Shown here one piece after another: positions 19,201 to 27,721 of a DNA stretch of 36,583 bases; position 1 is the stretch's first letter, and each line of letters opens with the position of its first letter. This stretch comes from Planctomycetota bacterium (GTDB lineage: Bacteria > Planctomycetota > J058), in NCBI GenBank assembly GCA_016765095.1, contig JAESQQ010000517.1:1-36583 (forward strand). Direction: 5' to 3'. The notes under the pieces are model-generated. The model saw only the letters and a list, made by a program, of their open reading frames with translations. It was not told where the DNA came from and made no database searches. The translations under genes were made by a program, and so were the position numbers.

Positions 19201-19825
19201 AGCTGTAGTCGGCCCGCTTGAGCGCGACGGCCCACGAGGTCCGGCGGAGCCACTCCGTGAGCGCCTTGGCCTTCTCCGCGTTGACTGTGTCGGGGAAGCG
19301 AAGGTGCATGTGGAACGCGATCGTCTCTTTGACGTCGGCCTTGAGCGCCTTCATGTTCGCGAGGGCTTCGCGGGGGTTCGTGTAGGGGTTGCTCCGCACT
19401 TCAATGTGCGGAATGTTCATGCTTCCGTACCAGGAGATCGTCTTGTCGAGGTAGGGATACTTCTCGACGTTGGCCTGGAAGTTGTTGGAGTTGTAGCCAC
19501 CCTTGTAGGCCTTGAAGAAGAAGCCCGTGCGCTCCTTGATCGAGAGCTCGCTCCAGCGATCCACGACCGCGCGCTCTTCGGCCGACCAGTTCGCCGACGC
19601 GATTGGAATGATGTACTTCATGAGCGAGTGGCTGGCGGTCCGGCCCTCGGGACCGTTCCCGTGGGTCGTGGTCTTGAGCTCATAGCCGACCGTCATGGGG
19701 CCGTTGCCGACTGTGACCGACTCGGGGACGGGCTGGCCGAGCGCGACGCCTCCCGCAGCGAGGGTCAGGAGGATGGATCCCGCGAGGAAACCTGTGCGCC
19801 AAGCGCGCGGACGGGTGGTCGACAT
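16265..19825 (-). CDS. Large exported protein with HExxH metallopeptidase-like motif and the shared C-terminal domain
   Basis: Signal FLAGSILLTLAAGGVALGQ; AVGLIAAHELAHVSGVKVEKVADMEG; C-terminal half homologous by eye to 14168..16240. Start from the ATG at 19825 (ORF track opens at 20092). Confidence 0.8.
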   Translation of the reverse strand: MSTTRPRAWRTGFLAGSILLTLAAGGVALGQPVPESVTVGNGPMTVGYELKTTTHGNGPEGRTASHSLMKYIIPIASANWSAEERAVVDRWSELSIKERTGFFFKAYKGGYNSNNFQANVEKYPYLDKTISWYGSMNIPHIEVRSNPYTNPREALANMKALKADVKETIAFHMHLRFPDTVNAEKAKALTEWLRRTSWAVALKRADYSSKTDFVLKSMDNQPVNVEELRKALKIFSAENPRAQGDIIERRGIRVSRLGNGEERKIDIEFRGLMKDTGRLESYLKATAETFGNGGTNGSKTVYDATNPMFEHSSKGVIKFRSFGSAGKSSWNAGELEWLADEVLKNKGRFNVSSSMADADLRTGVKALATADTEAGKKMLLPSSFNWLFLPLEYDPALPEGVQEQVAKQKAIYTRKLVRLAERVQGGEFGQLGTEGYQPMKTASRARRIIYDFMNEVYKDSGRSAKLFEWYETSVFKPKEIEERTERYRNETGKNRAAEWAAANPPAAEGFAPRRAASDAEKAQPRFDAKSLAPDLTAIREGMVARMDERIAEATGQERAELQRGKANLQTSTFEIVKTSDVLAEAQGSKVRISQGLLDALAEKTANLPSEARRAVIRQAVGLIAAHELAHVSGVKVEKVADMEGVRAYEIARGPLSDMAIRAAVGVFKNPVGKAHTRSLIERLKVFKRYGSERARIRALEDAALGGKDPLKAFRRADGTLKWKELTRSKALSEVGGLAHFGLALFLKEVATVAATGDRSRIEEFYDGLMTTDFYKQYGLFVAGARIGEVAYVKYAQRYIKPGFVNGILKTNLVLGAGLALPMIAEGNFSGKALTISLGSLSLSSAAVKSGAAGIKWVVNLRKARSAGTLARLGLSTRLARMTGWFYTAAELAVVLYLADEVGGWVNEKLELSEARDRMRDAGRTFFKAAGDADATPEDINDAADKYHEKWIDYRNYLYTPLYMEEAVYAERIAKLAKDAKLAADKRAAALGRLESYPALKKSMVRRYGSLEGYADSLVKADEKELDRKADMYSASYLNALEAGLNKVYKGDRRAKGILDGVEDLDWQLLGAERGAAGDPYRTRGDVLANVGRSWSERGLNNALESTSTNRLQAYDDETLILNKVAAALRAQGRAANAEVLKDLVALIAKTKRMDTELIEHKSGIVDAGPSNEGAAKALERMGESDD

Positions 19826-20030
19826 ACATATCCCTCTCTCGGGGTCAGCACGTGGCTGGACCTCCGGAGCGTCGGACGAATCAAAGCACGTCCTGGGGGC
19901 TAGATTCAAGGGATTTAGCGCTTTTGAACCCTGCGCCGGGGGGTGACTCCTCCCTCTGAGTGCGGGCTGTCTCGCGGGCGGGTTCGCGGGTAAGATCCCG
20001 CCCCTCTCTTGCCTAGCTGGGAACTGCGAA

Positions 20031-22277
20031 ATGAAGCGCTCGACCCTGATCATTGTCGGCCTCAGCCTGTTGGCCGTCGGCTGCCCGGACACCCGCTCCT
20101 CTCGGAGCCCTCAAACCGTCGCGGATATCGCGCGGGTCGAGGCGGATCTCCAGGGCGTCAAAGCCCGGGTGACCTCGCTTGAGGGCGGGAACGGCTCGGT
20201 TCAGGCGCTCGAGAAGCGCGTCGCCGCGCTGGAGACCCGGCCGGTCAACGTTTTCGTGAGCGGTGGCGGCGGCACGGCGAGTCCAGATTGGCAGCCCGTC
20301 AAGGGAGGGGCCAACGGCAACGGCGGAACCGCCGCGACGCCCACGGCGACGCCGGTCGATGGGGGCGGCCCCAAGCGCCCGAGCCTGGTCTCTGCGGACG
20401 AGAAGCAGGGAATTGACGCCTGGAACTCGCTCCGCCCGCGCGAAGCGGGTGAGAAGCCAGTTCGGGGCGGCAGCATTCGAGTCTGCTTTGCCAGTCAACC
20501 CGCCAAGCTCAACTCCCACCTCGATAACAGCGCGGTGACTGGCTACATCACCACCTACATAAACGAGAGCCTGATCGAGCAGAACGGCGTCACCTTCGAG
20601 TTCGAGCCACTCCTGGCCAAGGCCTGGGAGAAGGAGGACATGCTCTACGAGATCGTGGGCGACGAGCCGATCACCAACGTCGAGTTCGTCGCGAGCCAGC
20701 AGAAGTGGGTCCGCAAGGAAGCGGACGGGACGACTCAGGACTGGTGGCCTTGGGAGATCGTCAAGGAGGGCAGTGGCTTCAAGAAGCTCAAGCTCAAGGA
20801 GCACATTGGCGTCGTGACCAAGACGGCCAAGGGCTACACGATCAAGGACAAGGCTGGCAAGACCAAGAGCTTCACGTTGGCTGCGGTGACGGAAGTCAAC
20901 ACAGGCACGGTGTTCACCTTCCACCTCCGCGAGAACGCGCTCTGGCACGACGGGAACCCGGTCACGGTCGAGGACATCATTTTCTCGCTCGATTTCATTA
21001 AGTGCGAGTTCGTCGACTGCCCCTCGCTGCGGAGCTACTACAAGGACGTGCGCCCGGCGACCAAGGTCGGTCCGAACTCGGTTCAGATCATTTACGAGAA
21101 GCAGTATTTCAAGGCGATCGAGTTCGCGGGCGGGATCGTTGCTTTCCCGAAGCACGTGTTCGACCCAGACAACCTCCTCGTCAACGACCCCAAGGCGTTC
21201 GGCGAGAAGTTCAACAAGCACCCCATGCACCGGAGGCCGGTCGGCAGCGGCCCCTACAAGTTCTCCAAGTGGGACGAGGGGATCTCGGTCACGCTCACGC
21301 GCTTTGAGGGCTATCACTCGCCCGAGAAGGGTGGCTACTTGGACGAACTGACCTGGCGCTTCATTCCCGAGAGGCAGGCCGCCTTGGCGTCTATGCGCGC
21401 CGGCGAGATCGACTTGCTGCCCGGAATGACGCCGACCCAATACTTCGACGAGACCAAAGGCGACTTCGAGAAGCGCTTCGTCAAGCCGCTCTACTACTAC
21501 GGCAACATGGGCTACATGGGCTGGAACATGCGCCGCCCGCCCTTCGACAACCAAAAAGTCCGCAAGGCCATGGCGCACGGCGCGCTCAACATCCCCGAGT
21601 TCATAAAGACCGTCCTCTATGGGGCCGGCCAGCAGGTCGCGGGTTCCCAGTACATCAAGGGCCCGGCCTACGATCACTCGATCAAGCCCTACCCCTTCAG
21701 CCCGAAAATGGCACGCAAGCTCCTCCGCGAAGCGGGTTGGTTCGATCGCGACGGCGACGGCGTGATCGAGAACGCTGACGGCATGCCCTTTGAGTTCGAA
21801 ATGCTGACTCCCCAAGGGAGCCCCACGACCCGGCAAATGATGGCGATCGTCGAGCAGAACCTGAGCAACCTCGGGATCAAAATGAGCATTCGTGAGCTTG
21901 AGTGGGCGGTGTTTATTGACAACATAAACAGCCGCGCCTTCGACGCCTGTCGGCTTGGCTGGGGCCAGTCGATCGAGAGTGACCCCTTCCAACTCTGGCA
22001 CAGCTCAGGCAGTGAGGACGGCAGCAACCACTGTGGCTTTGTCTCCGCCGAGGCCGACGAGTTGATCCTCAAGCTGCGCAAGACGCTCGACAAGAAGGAG
22101 CGCCAGAAGCTCCACTTTGCGTTCCAGAAGATCCTCTACGAGGCCCAGCCGTACACCTTTCTCTATTGCGGCCCGGCGTTGGGTGCCTACAACCCGCGCT
22201 TTCACGGGGTGCGCTTCACCCCGCTTCGCCCGGGCTACGACCTGCGCGAGTGGTACGACGTGGACGCCCAGAAGTAG
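20031..22277 (+). CDS. ABC transporter substrate-binding lipoprotein, family 5 (peptide type)
   Basis: Lipobox LLAVGC; GSIRVCFASQPAKLNSHLDN, FHLRENALWHDGNPVTVEDIIFSLDF, VGSGPYKFSKWDEGISVTLTRFEGYH, NQKVRKAMAHGALNIPEFIKTVLYG. Confidence 0.93.
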   Translation: MKRSTLIIVGLSLLAVGCPDTRSSRSPQTVADIARVEADLQGVKARVTSLEGGNGSVQALEKRVAALETRPVNVFVSGGGGTASPDWQPVKGGANGNGGTAATPTATPVDGGGPKRPSLVSADEKQGIDAWNSLRPREAGEKPVRGGSIRVCFASQPAKLNSHLDNSAVTGYITTYINESLIEQNGVTFEFEPLLAKAWEKEDMLYEIVGDEPITNVEFVASQQKWVRKEADGTTQDWWPWEIVKEGSGFKKLKLKEHIGVVTKTAKGYTIKDKAGKTKSFTLAAVTEVNTGTVFTFHLRENALWHDGNPVTVEDIIFSLDFIKCEFVDCPSLRSYYKDVRPATKVGPNSVQIIYEKQYFKAIEFAGGIVAFPKHVFDPDNLLVNDPKAFGEKFNKHPMHRRPVGSGPYKFSKWDEGISVTLTRFEGYHSPEKGGYLDELTWRFIPERQAALASMRAGEIDLLPGMTPTQYFDETKGDFEKRFVKPLYYYGNMGYMGWNMRRPPFDNQKVRKAMAHGALNIPEFIKTVLYGAGQQVAGSQYIKGPAYDHSIKPYPFSPKMARKLLREAGWFDRDGDGVIENADGMPFEFEMLTPQGSPTTRQMMAIVEQNLSNLGIKMSIRELEWAVFIDNINSRAFDACRLGWGQSIESDPFQLWHSSGSEDGSNHCGFVSAEADELILKLRKTLDKKERQKLHFAFQKILYEAQPYTFLYCGPALGAYNPRFHGVRFTPLRPGYDLREWYDVDAQK

Positions 22278-22298
22278 TAGAGCGGAGACCTCGGGCCG

Positions 22299-23753
22299 AT
22301 GCGCGACTACATCCTCAGGCGACTTCTCCTGGTGCCGGTGACCCTGTTCGGGATCAGCGTGATCACGTTCATGATCATTCGGCTCGCGCCGGGTGATCCG
22401 GCGGAAATGAAGGTCTCGCCAGGCGTCGGCGGCGAGCAGCAGGCCGACAAGAACGTCTCGAAAGAGATCTACGAGCGGACCCTCGAGCAGTTCGACCTCG
22501 ATAAGCCTCGCCACATGCAGTACCTGCGCTGGGTTGGAAAGCTCTGCGGGATCGACGTCCAAGTCGAGGGTGCCAAGAACGTCTACAAGGCGGAAGTCCT
22601 GGCGCTCCTGGTCGAGAAGTACAAGGGGATCAGCGCCCCCCAGATCGAGAAGCGCAAGGGCGAGATCGAGGTCTCGGTCGCCAAAGAGGCGAAGTTGGCG
22701 ATCCGGGCGAGGGACGCCAGGCTCCAGAGAGACCTGAACGAGGGCACGTCTCCCGACCCCGAGTTTGTTAAGCAGGAAGCCGCCAAGTTCGAGGCCAGAT
22801 ACGGCCCGGCAGGGCAGGAGGCGCGGGCCGAGAAGCAGCTTAACGCTTGGATCAAGGCCCAGGCTGCGGACCAGCGCTTCAAGTACGGCGACGAGATCAA
22901 TACGATCCGGGCGCGGTTCCGAACCGAGTATGGCGACGACTTCGAGTCCTACTTCAGTTGGAAGGGGTTGGCGCTCAATCGAACCCAGGACGGCGGTTGG
23001 TATCCGCTCGATTTTGGAAGGTCGTTCAAGGACGACCGTGAAGTCCTCGTGATCCTCAAGGAGAAGATTCCGCGCTCCCTTGAGCTCTCGCTGTTCTCGA
23101 TCTTCTTGGCCTACGTGATCGCGATCCCGATCGGGATCCACAGCTCGGTCAGCCAGGGCAAGCTCAGCGATCAAGTCATTACGACGACGCTCTTCGTTCT
23201 CTACTCGCTCCCGAGCTTCTGGGTCGCGATCATGCTCCTGCTCTTGGTCTCGGCGGGCGGGGTCTTTTTGCGCTGGTTCCCGGTCGGCGGCCTAGGCCCA
23301 GACGTCACGGACCCGATCTCGCTGTTCGAGCACCTGTTCCACCTTGTCCTGCCGGTGTTCTGCCTGACCTACGCGAGCTTCGCCTACATCAGCCGCCAAA
23401 TGCGGGCAGGCATGCTCGAGGTGATTCGCCAGGACTTCATTCGCACGGCGCGGGCCAAGGGCCTCCCCGAGCATGTCGTGATCCTCAAGCACGCGCTCCG
23501 CAACGGAATGATTCCGCTGATCACGATCGTGGCTGTGATCCTGCCGGCCTTGATCGGCGGGAGCGTGATCATTGAGACGATCTTCAATATCGACGGGGTC
23601 GGGCAGCTGAGCTTTACGGCGATCCTGACCCGCGACTATCCGATCATCATGGCGATCTTCACCCTCTCCGCTCTGCTGACGCTGTTCGGGATCCTGCTCT
23701 CCGACGTGCTCTACGTCATCGTCGATCCGCAGATCTCCTTCGAGGGCAAGTAG
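22299..23753 (+). CDS. DppB/OppB-like ABC permease with ~145-aa insertion
   Basis: MRDYILRRLLLVPVTLFGISVITFMIIRLAPGDPAE; FIRTARAKGLPEHVVILKHALRNGMIPLITIVAVILPALIGGSVIIETIFNIDGVG. Confidence 0.93.
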   Translation: MRDYILRRLLLVPVTLFGISVITFMIIRLAPGDPAEMKVSPGVGGEQQADKNVSKEIYERTLEQFDLDKPRHMQYLRWVGKLCGIDVQVEGAKNVYKAEVLALLVEKYKGISAPQIEKRKGEIEVSVAKEAKLAIRARDARLQRDLNEGTSPDPEFVKQEAAKFEARYGPAGQEARAEKQLNAWIKAQAADQRFKYGDEINTIRARFRTEYGDDFESYFSWKGLALNRTQDGGWYPLDFGRSFKDDREVLVILKEKIPRSLELSLFSIFLAYVIAIPIGIHSSVSQGKLSDQVITTTLFVLYSLPSFWVAIMLLLLVSAGGVFLRWFPVGGLGPDVTDPISLFEHLFHLVLPVFCLTYASFAYISRQMRAGMLEVIRQDFIRTARAKGLPEHVVILKHALRNGMIPLITIVAVILPALIGGSVIIETIFNIDGVGQLSFTAILTRDYPIIMAIFTLSALLTLFGILLSDVLYVIVDPQISFEGK

Positions 23754-25807
23754 TGAGCGACACGGACACAGCAGCCGCCGCCGAGGAGCGCACGCGCGAG
23801 CAGGCGAGCGGAGTCATCGACCGAACCTACTTCGACATCGTGGCGGATCAGTTCAAGCGCAACCGCCTGGCGGTGGTCGGTCTGCGGGTGATCGTTGCCC
23901 TGATCCTCGTGGCTGTGTTTGCGCCTTTCCTCGCGAACAGTCGCCCGATCGTGTTCAACGGCTACCGCTACAAGAGCTACCTCGAGGCCTACGACCAGCT
24001 CGTCTACGCCCACGGGGACCTGTTCGGTGTCGGACGGGACGGGGAGAAGCTCCAGATTCCCGGTCTCGAGGGCAGCGACGACGCGAATCTAGCCCCAGAG
24101 GACAGAGGCCTCAGCCTGCCCGGCTTAGGGACGGTCTATCAGAACGAGATCAAGGACTGGGACGCGGGGACTCAGACTTGGAAGCAGGTTCGGAACGTCT
24201 CATTCGGTGAGGCCGAGCCGCTCATGAACCGGCTTCGGGTTCGCCTCGAAGAGGAGATCCCCAGCCTCGAGAAGGACAACCTCTGGAAGCGGGGCTACCG
24301 CAAGATCTCCTACCTCAGGACTCGCGGAATCCCCAAGGACATTGAGGCCGACCTCGACGACCTCTTGGTCCTGGCCCGCAAGAACCTCGACGAGGGCTAC
24401 CGCGCCAAGGCCGCCCTCCGCCAGCGTTCGCTCCTTCAGCAGTTCAAGACGCTCCAGGCCGAAGTCTCCGCCGAGGACCGCGAAGCGATCCGCGAGTTCG
24501 CGGCTCGTTACAAGGCGGCCGTCGTCGGCGACTTCCACATGCGACCTCCCGCCGAGCTGGCGGAATACGACGACTTCCTGATCGAGGTCCGGACTCGTTT
24601 GGCCCCCAGTGAGGGTGTCGGCTTGCCTGGGGTCAACTTCGAGTCGCACTGGGACTTCCCGGCGATCCGTCAACTGGAGGCGCTCGAGATCCTGTTCTTG
24701 GTGTTCGTGATCTTGGCCGGGAGCGTTCGGCTCTGGGGTCGCCTGATCCACTGCGAGCGGCCCCAGGACGAGCTGATCCGCAAGGTGATCGTGATCGCGA
24801 TCCTGCCCTTCCTCGTGGCGGGAGCCTGGGCGGTGTTAGTGCCCAGATACAGCGACACGACGGACTATCAGGCCGGGATGGTCAACGGAGATTTGCGAAC
24901 CAACTTCCGGGTCATGGCACCCCTGCGCTACGGCGTCAACGACAACAACCCGAGCAAGAAGTGGACGCCGCCCTGGTGGTTTGGGGACAAGGAGGAGACC
25001 GAGGCGAAGTCGAAGGCTGTCCTGGGCGTGACCCAGCTCGATCGCGACTTGGCCCTGCTTGAGCAGCGGATCGAGAAGCTCAAGACCGTCCCCCCGGGCG
25101 GGGAGGGTGGCTGGAGCTCGTTCCTCGACTTCCTCAACCGTCACCACATGGGCACAGACGGAACGGGTCGAGACCTGACGACGCGCATGATCTGGGGCAG
25201 CCGGATCTCACTCTCGATCGGTTTCGTAGCGGTCGGGATCTATATCTTCATTGGGATCGTGCTGGGTGCCATGGCGGGCTACTTCGGCGGGACGGTCGAC
25301 ATGGTGATCAGCCGGATCATTGAGATCGTGATCTGCTTCCCAACTTTCTTCCTGATCCTGACGGTGATCGCGTTCATTGGTCCGAGCATTTGGAACATCA
25401 TGTTCGTGATCGGAATTACGGGTTGGCCTGGTGTGGCCCGCTTGGTTCGCGGTGAGTTCCTGCGCCTGCGGAGCCGCGACTTCGTCGTCGCTGGCGTCGC
25501 GCTTGGCTTCAGCGACTTGCGCTTGATCTTCCGCCACATTCTCCCTAACGCCCTCGCGCCGGTCCTGGTGGCTGCGACCTTCGGTGTGGCGAGCGCGATC
25601 TTGGTCGAGTCGAGCCTCTCGTTCCTGGGCTTTGGCGTGAAGGTCCCGACCCCGACCTGGGGCTCGGTCCTCAGCTCGGCTCGCGAGAGCTACAAGTTCT
25701 GGTGGATCACGCTCTTCCCGGGCCTCGCGATCTTCCTGACGGTGACGATGTACAACCTCGTCGGCGAGGGAATCCGCGACGCGGTCGATCCCAAGCTGCG
25801 CCAGTAG
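23753..25807 (+). CDS. DppC/OppC-like ABC permease with ~370-aa insertion including extra TM helices
   Basis: FKRNRLAVVGLRVIVALILVAVFAPFLA; HHMGTDGTGRDLTTRMIWGSRISLSIGF; LVRGEFLRLRSRDFVVAGVALGFSDLRLIFRHILPNALAPVLV. Confidence 0.93.
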   Translation: MSDTDTAAAAEERTREQASGVIDRTYFDIVADQFKRNRLAVVGLRVIVALILVAVFAPFLANSRPIVFNGYRYKSYLEAYDQLVYAHGDLFGVGRDGEKLQIPGLEGSDDANLAPEDRGLSLPGLGTVYQNEIKDWDAGTQTWKQVRNVSFGEAEPLMNRLRVRLEEEIPSLEKDNLWKRGYRKISYLRTRGIPKDIEADLDDLLVLARKNLDEGYRAKAALRQRSLLQQFKTLQAEVSAEDREAIREFAARYKAAVVGDFHMRPPAELAEYDDFLIEVRTRLAPSEGVGLPGVNFESHWDFPAIRQLEALEILFLVFVILAGSVRLWGRLIHCERPQDELIRKVIVIAILPFLVAGAWAVLVPRYSDTTDYQAGMVNGDLRTNFRVMAPLRYGVNDNNPSKKWTPPWWFGDKEETEAKSKAVLGVTQLDRDLALLEQRIEKLKTVPPGGEGGWSSFLDFLNRHHMGTDGTGRDLTTRMIWGSRISLSIGFVAVGIYIFIGIVLGAMAGYFGGTVDMVISRIIEIVICFPTFFLILTVIAFIGPSIWNIMFVIGITGWPGVARLVRGEFLRLRSRDFVVAGVALGFSDLRLIFRHILPNALAPVLVAATFGVASAILVESSLSFLGFGVKVPTPTWGSVLSSARESYKFWWITLFPGLAIFLTVTMYNLVGEGIRDAVDPKLRQ

Positions 25808-25813
25808 TCCGCC

Positions 25814-26491
25814 GTGCGCGAGATCCTGCGGGGCTTCTTCGTCTGCGACAGCCGGGCGGAGTTCATTTCGCTCTTCCTATGGGTCGGGCTCGTCGTCTGC
25901 GGGCTGACGATCTACTCCAAGGTCCAGGGCGAGCCCTACGGGCTCGGCGACACGATCGTGCTGGCCTGGGCCGGCGGAATGCTCGTCTCTTCGGCGGGAC
26001 TCAAGTGGGACTTCTTCGGGGCTCGCTGGCTAGGGGTGGCCTGTCTGCTGCTCTCCGCGTGCTCCTCCTGGTTGTTCAACCTCCTCCGCCAGGAGGTCTC
26101 GTTCGGGACTCTCTTTGGGTTCGTGCTCCTCGGCTGGGCGATTCAACTCGTCCGCCTAGACTTCGAGAGGGAAGACCTCGAGCTTCACGTGAAGGCTTTT
26201 GGCGGGGTGCTCGCGGCCTTCGTGACGAACGGGGTCGTGCCGCCCAAGGAGCTCGGTGATCCCTGCGTCGAGGCCGCGCTCAAGTACCACTTACGTCGGC
26301 ACACGGGCGACTGGGCGCAATGTGTCGAGGAGCTCTGCGAGAAAACGCGAGCGCTGGAGATCCTGCTGAAGGACACCCTCATGCCCCCGAGCCACGAGGA
26401 GCTGCACGAGCGCGCGCAGAGGGAGTCCTCGGACGAGGCGCCGCCGTCGGACGCGGAAGGAGCCGGCTCAGAGGAGTCGAGTCCGCTCTAG
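25814..26491 (+). CDS. Hypothetical integral membrane protein
   Basis: Several hydrophobic helices (FISLFLWVGLVVCGLTIY, GVACLLLSACSSWLFNLL, LFGFVLLGWAIQLV); GTG start 7 bp after the permease stop. Confidence 0.7.
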   Translation: MREILRGFFVCDSRAEFISLFLWVGLVVCGLTIYSKVQGEPYGLGDTIVLAWAGGMLVSSAGLKWDFFGARWLGVACLLLSACSSWLFNLLRQEVSFGTLFGFVLLGWAIQLVRLDFEREDLELHVKAFGGVLAAFVTNGVVPPKELGDPCVEAALKYHLRRHTGDWAQCVEELCEKTRALEILLKDTLMPPSHEELHERAQRESSDEAPPSDAEGAGSEESSPL

Positions 26492-26532
26492 GGCAGAGCG
26501 CGCGGCAAGCGCACACCAGGGCCGGGGCTGAG

Positions 26533-26584
26533 AGGCTACACGTGTAGCCTTCGGCGGGAGGCAGGAAGGCTACACGTGTAGCCT
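26533..26584. repeat. Two identical 18-bp perfect palindromes between convergent genes
   Basis: AGGCTACACGTGTAGCCT at 26533-26550 and 26567-26584. Confidence 0.95.
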
Positions 26585-26595
26585 TGGCTGCCGAC

Positions 26596-27438
26596 TCAGG
26601 CCGCGAGGAGGACGTTCGTGGCGTAGATCAGGAGGCCGCGGCGGGCGGCCTTCGCGGTCGGGTGGACCCGCGTGACGGTCTTGCGCGTGCCGGTTTGGCG
26701 AACGAGGTAGACGGTCATGTCGCTGTCGAGGTAGTAGCGGTGAAGCGCTTCGCCGGCGGGGACGGGGGTGCGAAAATCCTCTTCAAGCCAGGCCACACGC
26801 TCGAGGCCGCTCGCGGCTTGGAGGATCTCGCGGACTTCCTCGCCGGAGAGTGAGTCTTGGCTGCCGCGCTGATAGCTGCCGGACTCCAGGCGGGGCTCGA
26901 GGCGCAGGAGGCCTTCGCGGGCCTTGCCGTCCTGACCGGTCCGGGGCCCCCGCAGGCGGGGTTGGGGGAGGGTCCGAATCCCGCGAGCCCGCAGCTTTAG
27001 CCAGAGGCTCTGCTGGCGGCGCAGGGGGGCTAGCTCCATGGAGTCGGCGAGGTCGAGGCGCCCGTAGGGCTCGTAGCCTTCGCTCCCGAAGTCGCGGGGC
27101 TCGAGGCAGGTCAAGTATTCGACGCTGTGGCGGCCGGTGACGCGGCGCTGGAAGCAGCGGAACTCGTCGAAGGGCCCGGCCTTAAAGAGTAGGAGAGAGC
27201 CCATGGCCGAGGCCAAGCGGAGCTCGAAGGGGAGCAGCCTTCGTCGTTCAGCCTCTGCGGTCGCTCCGACCGACGCCGTGACGACTGCGCCCTCGCGGCG
27301 CTGAAGGCGTGGGTGGCGCCCGCTGGGGCAGACCTCGCCGCGCTTCTCCATCAGCTTCCGAGCCCAGGCTCGTGAGCCAAAGCGGGCCGTTGCTTCTCGC
27401 TTAGGGCGCTGAGCCCCGCTCTCTGCTTGCTGATCCAC
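26596..27438 (-). CDS. Hypothetical protein
   Basis: 280-aa ORF, codon-coherent C-terminal half; start uncertain (alternative 27351). Confidence 0.6.
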   Translation of the reverse strand: MDQQAESGAQRPKREATARFGSRAWARKLMEKRGEVCPSGRHPRLQRREGAVVTASVGATAEAERRRLLPFELRLASAMGSLLLFKAGPFDEFRCFQRRVTGRHSVEYLTCLEPRDFGSEGYEPYGRLDLADSMELAPLRRQQSLWLKLRARGIRTLPQPRLRGPRTGQDGKAREGLLRLEPRLESGSYQRGSQDSLSGEEVREILQAASGLERVAWLEEDFRTPVPAGEALHRYYLDSDMTVYLVRQTGTRKTVTRVHPTAKAARRGLLIYATNVLLAA

Positions 27439-27598
27439 TTCGACCCCCCCTGCGGCCGTCCTCTGACCTGCGTCCTATCGGCAGGGGGCCTTTCGGACCT
27501 GAGCGAGAAAAGGGAACGGGCTCCCTTTCGGAAAGACTCCTCTGGTTCTGCAGCGCCTCTACCTCCGAGCGCATGCCCCCCGTAGAATCCCGCCCTTA

Positions 27599-27672
27599 CG
27601 GGCGGTAGCGCAGCCTGGTAGCGCACGTGCTTTGGGAGCATGAGGTCGGAGGTTCGAATCCTCTCCGCCCGA
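27599..27672 (+). tRNA. tRNA-Pro (anticodon TGG)
   Basis: CGGGCGG acceptor, GCGC-AGCCTGGTA-GCGC D arm, CGTGC-TTTGGGA-GCATG anticodon arm, GGAGG-TTCGAAT-CCTCT T arm, CCGCCCG + A. Confidence 0.97.
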
Positions 27673-27674
27673 TC
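27629..27674 (+). repeat. attL core (46 bp, inside tRNA-Pro)
   Basis: gctttgggagcatgaggtcggaggttcgaatcctctccgcccgatc, identical to 35917-35962. Confidence 0.93.
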
Positions 27675-27676
27675 CT

Positions 27677-27706
27677 GCAGGGCAGTCACTTAGGTGGTTG
27701 CCCTGC
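27677..27706 (+). terminator. Hairpin downstream of tRNA-Pro, element-derived copy
   Basis: gcagggcagtcac-ttag-gtggttgccctgc, 13-bp stem with G-U wobbles, followed by ttcgttt. Confidence 0.7.
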
Positions 27707-27721
27707 TTCGTTTCAGGGCCT

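Noticed and set aside
20013-22001. 662-aa minus-strand ORF
   Set aside because: Antisense of the substrate-binding protein.
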